From: Mariprofundus sp. KV
GTDB taxonomy: Bacteria > Pseudomonadota > Zetaproteobacteria > Mariprofundales > Mariprofundaceae
DNA length: 64,000 nucleotides
Assembly: GCF_013387475.1 (NCBI RefSeq)
Contig: NZ_VWNB01000009.1
Coordinates: 1-64,000, forward strand
Direction: 5' to 3'
Position 1 is the first letter of the stretch. Every line of letters starts with the position of its first letter. Under the pieces are notes generated by a model. It was not told the DNA's origin. It saw only the letters and a program-made list of their open reading frames with translations, and ran no database searches. Below, piece after piece: positions 46,504 through 55,601 of this stretch. Both the position numbers and the translations under genes were made by a program.

Positions 46504-47190
46504 GTGAGCCGGTGGCAGTTAACACCTGGCCTGCAGCTTGCCCTTGATGGCCCTTCGGGTTCAGGCAAAGGCACGGTGGCTAAAATGGTGGCTCGGGAGC
46601 TTGGTCTGCCGGTGCTCGATACAGGGCTGCTCTACCGCCTGATAGGCGGGCTTGCCCTGCAGCGCAATATCGCACTGGATGATGAGCAGGCGCTGGTGGC
46701 ACTGGTTGAGGAGATGCTGCAGAAGGTGGAGTGGAGTGTGCACGGCATCGCTTTTGATGGTGAAAACTGGACAGATCGCCTGCGCAGTGAGGCGATTGGT
46801 CATGCCGCCTCAAGTGTGGCTGCGCTGCAGCAGGTGCGTGACAGGCTGCTCGGATTGCAGCGAAAAATTGCCCAATCCGGCTGTGTGATGGATGGCCGTG
46901 ATGTGGGTACGGTTGTGCTGCCCGATGCGCAGGCAAAGTTCTTTCTTACCGCTTCTGTACGTGAGCGGGCGCGGCGGCGCTGGGCGCAATTGAAAGATGA
47001 TGGCGGTAGCTCGCTTGATGCAGTGGTGAATGAGCTTAAAGTGCGTGACCAACGCGATAGAGAGCGTCAGCATGCACCACTTAGGCAGGCTGATGATGCG
47101 ATTGTCATCGACTCGACAACAATGCGGGTGGATGAAGTGGTAGATCGGATGCTGGGGGTTCTGGAGCGGCGGGGTTTGATCAGCTCCTGA
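46504..47190 (+). CDS. cmk: Cytidylate kinase
   Basis: It phosphorylates CMP and dCMP. The 228 residues show the P-loop LDGPSGSGKGTVAKMVA, DTGLLYRLIGGLAL, MDGRDVGTVVLPDA and the LID region RERARRRWAQL. It starts at GTG 46504. The location before rpsA is conserved in proteobacteria. Confidence 0.95.
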   Translation: MSRWQLTPGLQLALDGPSGSGKGTVAKMVARELGLPVLDTGLLYRLIGGLALQRNIALDDEQALVALVEEMLQKVEWSVHGIAFDGENWTDRLRSEAIGHAASSVAALQQVRDRLLGLQRKIAQSGCVMDGRDVGTVVLPDAQAKFFLTASVRERARRRWAQLKDDGGSSLDAVVNELKVRDQRDRERQHAPLRQADDAIVIDSTTMRVDEVVDRMLGVLERRGLISS

Positions 47191-47254
47191 AAATAGAAAA
47201 CGAACACAATACTGAATAACAATTCGCATGAATTGAACTAGGATGGATAACGAT

Positions 47255-49126
47255 ATGAGTGAAGCCAAAACATTGGAAGTAGCAGCTGAAGTGGCTGAAG
47301 TGGCTGAAGTGGCTGAAGTGGCTGAAGTAGCTGAAGTAGCTGAAGTAGCTGAAGTGGCTGAAGTGGCTGAAGTGGCTGAAGTAGCTGAAGTAGCTGAAGT
47401 AGCTGAAGTAGCTGAAGTAGCTGAAGTAGCTGAAGTAGCTGAAGTAGCTGAAAATGAAGAAGAGTCGTTCAAACAGATGTTTGAGGCTTCACTGAAAGAG
47501 CATCCTGAAGTTCGTCGCGGTGAGATGGTCACCGGTATGATTGTTGGTATCAACGCTGATGCTGTGATTATGGATGTAGGCGCCAAAGCCGAAGGTTCGA
47601 TTCCCAGGGCTGAATTTAGCGAAGCCGGTATGGAACTGCCTGCGGTTGGCGACATGATCAGTGCCATGGTGCAGTCCGTTGGTGGTTCAGCCGGTGTGAA
47701 GCTCTCGGTGCTCTCGGCACGCAAGATTGAAGCCTGGGGCGCGATTGAGGCGGCAGCAGCAAGTGGTGAAGCGATTGATGCTGTGATTACTGCAGAGGTT
47801 AAAGGCGGTTTCCGTGTTAATCTCAACGGTCTCTCTGCATTCATGCCTCGCTCTGAAGCTGATACCGATATGCATGTGAATTCCGAAGCACTGGTAGGCC
47901 AGAAATGCAAGGTGGCTGTGCTTGAGGCGCGTCGTAAACCTGAAAATGTTGTTGTCTCACGTAAAAAGCCGATGGCTGTTGAGGTTGAGGCGCAGCGTGA
48001 GAAGTTCTTTGAGGGCAAAGCCGTTGGTGACAAGCTCTCCGGTGTAGTGCGTCGCATGACCGATTTTGGTGCATTTATCGATCTTGGCGGCGTTGATGCG
48101 CTGCTGCATGTCTCTGATATCTCCTGGCGTCGCATCCAGAAACCTTCTGAGATGCTCACTGTTGGTCAGAAAGTAACCGTTGAAATTGTGAAGCTGAATG
48201 CAGAGACCGGCAAGGTATCTGTGTCGATGAAAGCGCTGCAGTCAGACCCGTGGGAGAGCGTGGCAAGCACCTATGAAACTGGCATGCGCCTGACCGGTAC
48301 TGTACGCCGTCTGCTCGATTTCGGTGCTGTTATTGAACTTGAGCCGGGCATTGAGGGTATGATTCACCGCTCTGAGCTGAGCTGGACCAAGAAAGATGTC
48401 AAACCTGCGCAGGCCCTCTCTGAAGGCGATGTGGTTGATGTGGCTGTACTGGAAGTGGATGCGGATGCGCGTCGTATCCGCCTGAGTCTGAAAGCGGTCA
48501 GTGATAACCCGTGGCAGCTCTGGTTGGCTGACAACCCGATCGGCTCTCACGTGAAAGGCAAGGTCAAGAATATCACCGATTTCGGCTTCTTTGTGCCGGT
48601 AGGTGCTGATCTTGATGGTCTGGTTCACATGGAGAACCTCTCATGGGAGAAACATGGTGCCGAGGCACTGGCAGATTTCAGTAAAGGCCAGGAGGTTGAG
48701 TGTGTGGTGCTGGGTGTGGATGTTGAGAAACAGCGCATTGCACTGGGTATCAAACAGCTCTCCAGTGATCCGTTCGAACTCTTCCTGGAAAATGTAAAAC
48801 GTGGCGACAGCGTCAATGGTAAAGTCCTTGAGATGAAACCAAGTGGTGCAGTGATCTCACTCAGTGAGCATGTCACCGCATTCCTCTCCAAACGTGAAAT
48901 TCCGCGTGATCATGCGGAGCTGAAAGAGGGAAGTGAGATCGAAGCGAAAGTGATCGATGTTAATCGCAAGCGCAGGCAGGTGGATCTCTCCATCAGTCAG
49001 CAGATTCGCGATGAAGAGCGTGATGCAATGCGTAACTATTCACAGCAGGCCGCAGGCAACTCGACGCCTTCAGCGCTGGCGCTGGAGCTGCAGCGTAAAC
49101 TGCTGGGTAAAATTGACGCAAAATAA
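47255..49126 (+). CDS. rpsA: 30S ribosomal protein S1 with N-terminal (Ala-Glu-Val) repeat
   Basis: S1 binds mRNA and helps initiate translation. The protein has six S1/OB motifs, for example RGEMVTGMIVGINADAVIMD, RRMTDFGAFIDLGGVDALLH, and ITDFGFFVPVGADLDGLVHM. Before the first motif lies an unusual low-complexity stretch of 18 Ala-Glu-Val units, followed by ENEEESFKQMFEASL, the usual S1 N-terminus. The ATG at 47255 is preferred because AGGATGG lies at suitable distance. An ATG at 47243 is in frame. Without the repeat the length matches family norm (about 560-570). Confidence 0.96.
   Translation: MSEAKTLEVAAEVAEVAEVAEVAEVAEVAEVAEVAEVAEVAEVAEVAEVAEVAEVAEVAEVAEVAENEEESFKQMFEASLKEHPEVRRGEMVTGMIVGINADAVIMDVGAKAEGSIPRAEFSEAGMELPAVGDMISAMVQSVGGSAGVKLSVLSARKIEAWGAIEAAAASGEAIDAVITAEVKGGFRVNLNGLSAFMPRSEADTDMHVNSEALVGQKCKVAVLEARRKPENVVVSRKKPMAVEVEAQREKFFEGKAVGDKLSGVVRRMTDFGAFIDLGGVDALLHVSDISWRRIQKPSEMLTVGQKVTVEIVKLNAETGKVSVSMKALQSDPWESVASTYETGMRLTGTVRRLLDFGAVIELEPGIEGMIHRSELSWTKKDVKPAQALSEGDVVDVAVLEVDADARRIRLSLKAVSDNPWQLWLADNPIGSHVKGKVKNITDFGFFVPVGADLDGLVHMENLSWEKHGAEALADFSKGQEVECVVLGVDVEKQRIALGIKQLSSDPFELFLENVKRGDSVNGKVLEMKPSGAVISLSEHVTAFLSKREIPRDHAELKEGSEIEAKVIDVNRKRRQVDLSISQQIRDEERDAMRNYSQQAAGNSTPSALALELQRKLLGKIDAK
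47285..47446 (+). repeat. 9 bp variable-number tandem repeat, 18 copies, in rpsA
   Basis: 162 bp of GCTGAAGTR without indels, encoding (Ala-Glu-Val)18. The only variation is the third base of the Val codon: units run 4 x GTG, 3 x GTA, 3 x GTG, 8 x GTA. Units 2-7 and 8-13 have the same GTG3-GTA3 pattern, so a 54 bp block has itself been duplicated. The low divergence points to recent slippage or unequal exchange. Confidence 0.97.
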
Positions 49127-49198
49127 GCGGCGAATCAAAAGCGAAACTTGCGAATCGCGATTGATCTCTTATGCTCATGGGTTCAATCGGAGGGTGTT

Positions 49199-49483
49199 AT
49201 GACGAAATCGGAACTGGTAGAGATTATTGCTGAGAAACAGGGCGGTATTACACGTCGTGAAGCTGAGGTGGTGGTCAATACCATTCTGTCGGTCATTGGT
49301 GATGCACTCGCCTCAGGTGGTCATGTGGAGCTGCGCGGTTTTGGCAGCTTCTCCACCAAGCAGCGCAATGCCCGTCTGGGACGCAATCCGAAAACAGGTG
49401 ATTCAGTCGTTGTACCCGCTAAAACAGTACCCCACTTTAAACCGGGTAAAGAGCTGCGCGAGCGGGTAGGAAGCGCTGCCTGA
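49199..49483 (+). CDS. ihfB: Integration host factor beta subunit
   Basis: IHF bends DNA at specific sites. The 94 residues show MTKSELVEIIAEKQGGITRR, the GFGSFSTKQRNAR turn, and the clasp arm RNPKTGDSVVVPAKTVPHF. The product is of the HU/IHF family. The IhfB assignment rests on its rpsA-linked position and the KTVPHFKPGKELRERV end. The ATG at 49199 follows CGGAGGGTGTT. Confidence 0.93.
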   Translation: MTKSELVEIIAEKQGGITRREAEVVVNTILSVIGDALASGGHVELRGFGSFSTKQRNARLGRNPKTGDSVVVPAKTVPHFKPGKELRERVGSAA

Positions 49484-49500
49484 GGATCGATCGCTTAACC

Positions 49501-49812
49501 ATGCAGGGGCTTAACTCTGTAAACTGGATCAACGTTCTGCTGGTGATCGTACTCTCATCGTTTGCAACGATGTTTGCCATGGCCAATCTGACGCCGATTC
49601 AGCTTCACTTTCTCGGTGTCAGCAGTGGTTCTGTTCCGCTCTATATCCCGGTATTTTCTGCTTTTATGCTCGGCTTCTTTGGCGGTGTACTGGCGCTTAC
49701 ATTTTCCCGGCGCAAACATAAACATGAGATAGCCAGGCTTAAGCAGGAGAATGAGCGCCTGCAGCGTGAAGTGGATAATCTGCGCAATATCCCGCTGCAA
49801 GACGACGTATGA
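49501..49812 (+). CDS. lapA: LapA-domain membrane protein
   Basis: A small inner-membrane protein of 103 residues with two membrane helices (about 9-29 and 46-67) and a charged coiled-coil tail (HEIARLKQENERLQREVDNL). In E. coli, LapA acts with LapB in control of LpxC turnover and lipopolysaccharide assembly. It overlaps lapB by 4 nt. Confidence 0.88.
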   Translation: MQGLNSVNWINVLLVIVLSSFATMFAMANLTPIQLHFLGVSSGSVPLYIPVFSAFMLGFFGGVLALTFSRRKHKHEIARLKQENERLQREVDNLRNIPLQDDV

Positions 49813-50948
49813 ATACACTGCTGTTAGCCATTACCGCCATTGCGCTGGTAGTGCTGGTGGCGCTGGTGCTGCGACCGCTGCAGGAGCCGGAAAAAGCGGA
49901 ACCTGAAGAGGATGAGCGCATCTCACCACTGCTGCGCGGTATCAACTATCTTCTCTCTGATGAACCCGATCTTGCCCTGCAGGAGATGGTGCAGGTGGCC
50001 CGATTGCGTTCGGAAGCGGCCGATGTCTATATGGCACTTGGTGAGATGTTCCGCTCCAAAGGTGAGATTGGTCGTGCAGTGCGTATCCATCAGAATCTGT
50101 TGGCACGCCCTGATCTGCCGCGCTCGCTACATCTGCAGGCGCATCTGGCACTTGCACTCGATTTTCAAACCGGCGGTCTGCTTGATCGTGCTTTGATGCA
50201 GTATCAGAAGGCGCTCGATATCCGTTCTGATCATGCCGGTGCTCTGGAGGCGAGTTTGAGAATTCGCGAGCAGAGCAGCGAGTGGTTGCTGGCTGAAGAG
50301 CTGCTATCGCGCTTGGAGCGGGTACGCAACGAATCCTATAGCTCGCATCGTGCTTACCTCTTTTCAGAGATGGCCAGCCAATGCTGCAGAGAGAAAGATC
50401 GCGATGGTGCAGCAGAGTATGCAGCCAGAGCACTGGAGCTGGATTCTGCCTGTGCGCCAGCCCGTATGGTTGAGATTGAGCTGGCACTGCAGGCGGCCGA
50501 TGATAAGGCCGCAGAGGCGGGTGTTGGCGCACTGTGGCAGCACTCCCGTGAACACTTTCCGCTGGTTATCTCGTTGCTGGTTACCTATGAAACATTCTAT
50601 AAAAAGCGTGGCATCGATCTGTTGCGGAGATTTTGTCAGCAGGGCAGGGATGCCGAGCTGGTTCTGACCTGGCTGGAAGTGGTGGCCAATCGTTTCTCGC
50701 GTCAGCAGGCCATGGCGCTCTGTAGTGAGCTGGCCTTTGTGCCGGGCACACTGCGCGAGTCGCTCCGGCTGCAGGCGTTGATGGGTGAGGAGGCTGATCC
50801 GCACGCCGAGTTTTCGCGGCAGTGGCGGCTGACCGCCAAGAATTACAGTTGTGAAGAGTGTGGAGTTGAGGTGGTTGCGGTGCGCTGGCAGTGCCCGCAG
50901 TGCCACGCCTGGGGAACACTGCACCCGAAACAGAAGGAGAAGGTTTGA
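49809..50948 (+). CDS. lapB: LapB (YciM) LPS-assembly TPR protein with rubredoxin-like domain
   Basis: The 379 residues have an N-terminal membrane anchor, about nine TPR-like repeats (about 40-340), and a C-terminal metal knuckle CEECGVEV...CPQCHAW. E. coli LapB directs FtsH to LpxC and so balances LPS with phospholipid. Together with the nearby O-antigen and Mla loci, it is part of the envelope-maintenance genes here. It is cotranscribed with lapA and pyrF. Confidence 0.92.
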   Translation: MNTLLLAITAIALVVLVALVLRPLQEPEKAEPEEDERISPLLRGINYLLSDEPDLALQEMVQVARLRSEAADVYMALGEMFRSKGEIGRAVRIHQNLLARPDLPRSLHLQAHLALALDFQTGGLLDRALMQYQKALDIRSDHAGALEASLRIREQSSEWLLAEELLSRLERVRNESYSSHRAYLFSEMASQCCREKDRDGAAEYAARALELDSACAPARMVEIELALQAADDKAAEAGVGALWQHSREHFPLVISLLVTYETFYKKRGIDLLRRFCQQGRDAELVLTWLEVVANRFSRQQAMALCSELAFVPGTLRESLRLQALMGEEADPHAEFSRQWRLTAKNYSCEECGVEVVAVRWQCPQCHAWGTLHPKQKEKV

Positions 50949-51619
50949 TGCAGGATCGGTTGATGGTCGCGCTTGACGTGGATGATCGTGAAAAAGCACT
51001 GCTAATGCGTGACAGGGTTGGTGATTCGGTGGGCTGGCTGAAGGTGGGTCTGCGTCTGTTTGTGGCTGAAGGGCCTGAGTTGGTACGCGAACTGAACCGC
51101 ACCCATAAACTGTTTCTCGATCTGAAATTTCATGATATCCCGAACACCGTGGCACAGGCGATTGAGAGTGCCGGTGGTCTGGGTGTGGATATGGTTAATG
51201 TGCATGCCGGTGGTGGTGAAGAGATGCTGGCTGCCGCTGCAGCTGCTGCCAAAGCCTTTCCGGATATGAAGCTGATCGCCGTGACCGTGCTGACCAGTGA
51301 TCCGATGCCCAAAGCGCAGGCGCGGGAAGTCGCCTTGCAGCGTGCGAAGATGGCGCTGGATGCAGGACTTGATGGTGTGGTCTGTAGTGTGCATGAGGCG
51401 CGTGCCATCAAAGATCTCTGTGGCGACGATTTTATCACCGTAACACCTGGTATCCGCTGGGGCGGGCAGGATGTTCAGGATCAGAAACGGGTTGCCGACC
51501 CGGCCTCTGCCATTGCCAATGGTTCCGACTATCTGGTGGTTGGCCGTCCTATCCTGCATGCGGAAAACCCGGCTCAGGCGGCACAGGAAGCTGTGGCGAT
51601 GATGCAGTCAGCAGCCTGA
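50948..51619 (+). CDS. pyrF: Orotidine 5'-phosphate decarboxylase
   Basis: Last step of UMP synthesis. The 223 residues have MVALDVDDREKAL, the catalytic DLKFHDIPNTV (Asp-x-Lys-x-x-Asp) and VTPGIRWGGQDVQDQKR. The ATG overlaps the lapB stop (TGATG). An upstream ATG at 50891 belongs to the lapB frame shadow. Confidence 0.95.
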   Translation: MQDRLMVALDVDDREKALLMRDRVGDSVGWLKVGLRLFVAEGPELVRELNRTHKLFLDLKFHDIPNTVAQAIESAGGLGVDMVNVHAGGGEEMLAAAAAAAKAFPDMKLIAVTVLTSDPMPKAQAREVALQRAKMALDAGLDGVVCSVHEARAIKDLCGDDFITVTPGIRWGGQDVQDQKRVADPASAIANGSDYLVVGRPILHAENPAQAAQEAVAMMQSAA

Positions 51620-51623
51620 AATT

Positions 51624-52805
51624 GTGACTGCTCCTGCTGATTACGAATCGATTCTGGCCCCCTATGCCTGCCGCAGTATTCATTCGCGAGGCAGGGTCCA
51701 TCCCGAGCCTGAATCTCCGCATCGAAATGCCTATCAACGCGATCGTGATCGCATTATTCACTCGGCATCATTTCGCAGGCTGGAGTACAAAACTCAGGTT
51801 TTCGTTAATCACGAAGGCGATCACTACCGCACACGTCTGACCCACTCCATTGAGGTGGCTCAGATCGCTCGCTCCATCTGTCGCTCGATGCATCTGCATG
51901 AAGATCTGGCAGAGGCGGTAGCACTGGCCCACGATCTTGGTCATACCCCGTTTGGTCACTCAGGCCAGGATGCGCTCGATGAGATGATGAAACCCTATGG
52001 TGGTTTTGAGCATAACCGTCAGTCCTTGCGGGTGGTTGAGCAGCTGGAGCACAAATATGCGGCTTTTACCGGCCTGAATCTCAGCTATGAAACCCGCGAA
52101 GGCATTGTTAAACATCACTCGGCCTACGACACCCCCAAAAATCGCGATCTGGCCCATTTCAATCTGCATGAGCAGCCGCCACTGGAGGCGCAGATCGGTA
52201 ATCTGGCCGATGAGATCGCCTACAATAATCACGATATCGATGATGGCTATCGCGCCGGCATGCTCACTGTTGATGGTCTGCTACAGCTTGAGCTGTTTCG
52301 CATTCACTATGAGCAGGTGCAACAGGAGTTCCCTGATGCCAGTGAGCGACTGAAGGTGAACGAGACGGTTCGCCACATGATCAATTTTCTCATTGTTGAT
52401 GTGATTAAAGAGACGTTGCGCCGCATCGATGAGGCTGGTGTAAAGAGTTTTGATGATGTGCGTGCCGCTTCAAAAACGCTGGTAAGTTTAAGCAAGCCGG
52501 TGCGCCAGATGAACGGTGAGATGAAAAAGTTCCTCTTCAAAAACATGTATCGCCACTACCGGGTGGCACGCATGTCCAACAAAGCTGAACGGGTGATTCG
52601 CGAAATCTTTGAGGTCTACATGCAGCATCCGGCCATGCTGCCGGAGAATCAGCAGCTTGAACTTGAGGCTGCAGCCGCACTGCCAGATGGCGGGCTGACC
52701 CCCAACCGGCAGGCAAGAATCATCGCCGACTACATCGCCGGTATGACCGACCGTTACGCACACGAAGAGTACGATCGCCTTTTCAACGTCAGCGCCCGCC
52801 CTTAA
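51624..52805 (+). CDS. dgt: Deoxyguanosinetriphosphate triphosphohydrolase (dGTPase, HD domain)
   Basis: It hydrolyses dGTP to deoxyguanosine and triphosphate. The 393 residues carry the HD metal site: RTRLTHSIEVAQI, ALAHDLGHTPFGHSGQDAL and, later, DEIAYNNHDIDD. DRIIHSASFRRLEYKTQVF is the family N-terminal motif. The start is a GTG at 51624, 4 nt after pyrF. It is the last gene of the long plus-strand run. Confidence 0.93.
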   Translation: MTAPADYESILAPYACRSIHSRGRVHPEPESPHRNAYQRDRDRIIHSASFRRLEYKTQVFVNHEGDHYRTRLTHSIEVAQIARSICRSMHLHEDLAEAVALAHDLGHTPFGHSGQDALDEMMKPYGGFEHNRQSLRVVEQLEHKYAAFTGLNLSYETREGIVKHHSAYDTPKNRDLAHFNLHEQPPLEAQIGNLADEIAYNNHDIDDGYRAGMLTVDGLLQLELFRIHYEQVQQEFPDASERLKVNETVRHMINFLIVDVIKETLRRIDEAGVKSFDDVRAASKTLVSLSKPVRQMNGEMKKFLFKNMYRHYRVARMSNKAERVIREIFEVYMQHPAMLPENQQLELEAAAALPDGGLTPNRQARIIADYIAGMTDRYAHEEYDRLFNVSARP

Positions 52806-53283
52806 TTCATCCCCTTTAACTCGGCTGTGCGGTCACCGCTGTGCAGCTCTCGGTGCCGGTCTCTTTGTGGTGATGAACGGCCACATCTTCCGCTGGGATG
52901 ATGTCAGCAAGAATCGCGGTGAAGGCATTTTTCAACGGGCTTATCTTTAAGGCAGGTGGAATGACTCCAAGGCACCAAATGCTGCATTGCAAGACCTGAC
53001 CCTCCAGTTGACTCCAGTGTGTTTTATATATCGGGTCGGACCAAGTTAAAGCATTGATTCGGTTGTGTTAGTGCAGAAATTGGCGCTGTTTTTCGGGCTT
53101 AAAAGTACCTTTTCAGGGGTGAAATGGCAGTTGTAAGAAAGCTCCGGAGACAGATTTAGACTCCGCATGCCAAGCCTGCGCCCATCAATGCATGATGAAT
53201 TATTTGCGCTTCACTGCTTTTAAAAATATGTTCCTACCTATGATATCTAACCACCTGCAGGTAGAGCCAATCAGTTCATTGAT
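52806..53283. other. 478 bp spacer between dgt and relA
   Basis: No intact gene is seen. A plus-strand frame with no start of note reads VVMNGHIFRWDDVSKNRGEG and then IFQRAYL, ending at about 52950. It could be the tail of a lost gene, but I cannot name it. After 52975 the sequence becomes patchy, with CATTGCAAGACCTGACCCTC and a CTCCAG direct repeat that look like repeat debris. A promoter for relA must lie in the last 150 bp but no convincing -35/-10 pair was found. Confidence 0.4.
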
Positions 53284-55449
53284 ATGAAGAATACAAAGCA
53301 ACAGCAAAGTATTACATCGCAATACTCTGTCTCAGCGTATATCGATATGCTCATTGCCAATTCAGCGCATCTGAACCAGAGCTCTGCCCTGCTTGAAAAG
53401 GCATGTCAGCATGTTTGGGATGCACAAGATGTTGATTCAGAGATGCCAAGCAGTCTGGATGTCGCCATCTTGCTTAGTCAGTTAAGTGCTGATGAGACGA
53501 CGATTATTGTATGTCTGCTCAGTGACATTCGTTTGCGCTCCGCTGCCTTTCACAAGGTGATTCAACATGAATTTTCTGACGAAGTGCTGCATATGGTTCT
53601 GAGTCTGGAGAAGCTGCATGGGTTTAAAGCAACGCAATCCGATGGCCATGTACAGTCTGAGCGGCTGAGAAGAATGTTGTTGGCCATGGTTGATGATGTG
53701 CGCGTGGTACTCATCAAGCTTGCCTACAGGGTACAGCGGCTCAGGGAGCTATCCAGAGCCGATGAAGAGACGCAAAAGCGCATTGCATCCGAATCACTTG
53801 AGATCTTTTCACCCATCGCCAACCGCCTGGGTATCGGACAACTGAAATGGGAGCTCGAAGATCTATCCTTTCGCTATCTGCAGCCTGAGACCTATAAGCG
53901 CATTGCCAAGATGCTTGAGGAGAAAAGAGGCGGACGTGAGAGCTATATCAGACAGGTTGTCACAGAAATTGATGCGCTGCTCAAAAGTTCCGAGATCGAT
54001 GCCAGGGTTTATGGCAGGCCAAAGCATATCTATAGCATCTGGGCAAAAATGACGCATAAAGACAAACAGTTCTCAGAACTGTTTGATGTTCAGGCCATCA
54101 GAGTCACGGTCACCACCATTGCAGAGTGTTATGCCGCACTCGGGTTGATCCATGGTCGCTGGCACCATATTCCTAAAGAGTTTGATGATTATATCGCCAA
54201 CACCAAACCCAATGGCTATCAAAGCCTGCATACAGCCGTTTACGGGCCTGAGGGGAAACCGGTCGAAATTCAGATCAGAACCAAAGACATGCACGAGTTT
54301 GCAGAATTCGGTGTGGCAGCACACTGGCGTTATAAAGAGCGCACCAAACAGGATGCTGTGCTGCAAAAAACGATTCATTCGATCCGCAAGCTGTTGGAAA
54401 CACCGGAAAGTGATGATGAGGAGTTTTTAGACAGCTTTAAAACAGAGCTCTTCTCTGACCGTGTATTTGTCTTAAGCCCTGATGGCAAAATCATTGATTT
54501 GCCGCAAGGCGCAACGCCGCTTGATTTTGCCTACGGTATTCATACAGAAGTCGGGCACAGATGTCGAGGCGCAAAAGTGAACGGTCAGATCGTACCGCTC
54601 ACCACGCAACTGCAAAATGGCATGCAGGTCGAAATTTTAACCACCAATCAAGCCGCACCAAGCAGAGACTGGCTCAATCCGAATCTGGGTTACATCACCA
54701 GCAACAGGGCGCGCGCAAAAATCAAAGCCTGGTTCAGACAGCAGAATTATGAGCAAAATGTGATCGATGGAAAAACGGCAATCGACCGCGAACTCAAACG
54801 CATGCACATCTCAAATCCTGATACGCAAAAAGCCCTCACTCACTTTAAAGTGAATAGTGAAAAAGAGTGGTACGCTAAAGTCGGGCGTGGCGACATCACA
54901 TCAGCGCAGTTAACGCAGGGTTTAATCCAGATTTATGCCAATGAATCATTGAACGCCCTGCCCAATAAACCCAAAGCGAAAAAGAGAGGCAGTGCAGATC
55001 CGGCGATTAATGTTTGTGGCGTAGGTAACCTCTTATCCTATATGGCCAACTGCTGCAGACCCGTTCCCGGTGATGAGATCATTGGCTTTATTACTCAGGG
55101 CAAAGGGATTTCGGTGCATCGCCCTGATTGTATCAACATACTCAACCTGGAACATGATAAGCAGAAGCGACTCATTGCTGTTGAGTGGGCAGATCATGAG
55201 TATCAGACATTTGAGATCAATCTTGCAATCGAAGCCATCGATCGTACAGGTCTGCTAAAAGATGTGACAAGTATCCTTTCCGACCTGAAGGTCAACGTGC
55301 TGAGTGTTCAGACCTTATCCAACAGAGATACGCAAATGGCAGACATGCAGATCATGATGGAGATAAAGGACTTGGAGCAACTGCAAAAAGTGACTGATAA
55401 AATAATGCAGTTGCCCAATGTGCTGAAGGTTTATCGCCAGAATTCATAA
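53284..55449 (+). CDS. relA: (p)ppGpp synthetase RelA
   Basis: It makes the stringent-response alarmone on starved ribosomes. The 721 residues have a degenerate HD domain at about 50-170 (LLSDIR in place of the HDxxED core), a synthetase domain with RVYGRPKHIYSIWAKM and the RelA-type EFDDYIANTKPNGYQSLH, TGS (RVFVLSPDGKIIDLPQGATP), the zinc-finger region (NCCRPVPGDEIIGF) and an ACT domain (TGLLKDVTSILSDLKVN). Lack of hydrolase residues indicates synthesis only, so a SpoT-type hydrolase should exist elsewhere. Confidence 0.95.
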   Translation: MKNTKQQQSITSQYSVSAYIDMLIANSAHLNQSSALLEKACQHVWDAQDVDSEMPSSLDVAILLSQLSADETTIIVCLLSDIRLRSAAFHKVIQHEFSDEVLHMVLSLEKLHGFKATQSDGHVQSERLRRMLLAMVDDVRVVLIKLAYRVQRLRELSRADEETQKRIASESLEIFSPIANRLGIGQLKWELEDLSFRYLQPETYKRIAKMLEEKRGGRESYIRQVVTEIDALLKSSEIDARVYGRPKHIYSIWAKMTHKDKQFSELFDVQAIRVTVTTIAECYAALGLIHGRWHHIPKEFDDYIANTKPNGYQSLHTAVYGPEGKPVEIQIRTKDMHEFAEFGVAAHWRYKERTKQDAVLQKTIHSIRKLLETPESDDEEFLDSFKTELFSDRVFVLSPDGKIIDLPQGATPLDFAYGIHTEVGHRCRGAKVNGQIVPLTTQLQNGMQVEILTTNQAAPSRDWLNPNLGYITSNRARAKIKAWFRQQNYEQNVIDGKTAIDRELKRMHISNPDTQKALTHFKVNSEKEWYAKVGRGDITSAQLTQGLIQIYANESLNALPNKPKAKKRGSADPAINVCGVGNLLSYMANCCRPVPGDEIIGFITQGKGISVHRPDCINILNLEHDKQKRLIAVEWADHEYQTFEINLAIEAIDRTGLLKDVTSILSDLKVNVLSVQTLSNRDTQMADMQIMMEIKDLEQLQKVTDKIMQLPNVLKVYRQNS

Positions 55450-55601
55450 GGCTTCGGCCTAGAGAAGAATGGTTTCTAATCAAGAGGTTTGGGGCAACAG
55501 GCCTGTCATTGTGTTCACACCATCTTGTTGCTTCACTTAAATGCCCCTTTCCAGAGCAGCTGCAAGCGACCGGAAGTTGCCGTTCGGGATAATGAGGCGG
55601 A

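Noticed and set aside
46545-46565. GGCCCTTCGGG resembling the mini-hairpin of the structured repeat
   Set aside because: It encodes the GPSGSGKG P-loop of cytidylate kinase and lacks the flanking hairpins.
46810-48159. A 449-codon antisense frame over cmk and rpsA with Ala-Thr-Ser repeats
   Set aside because: The repeats are simply the reverse complement of the rpsA 9 bp array, which contains no stop in that frame.
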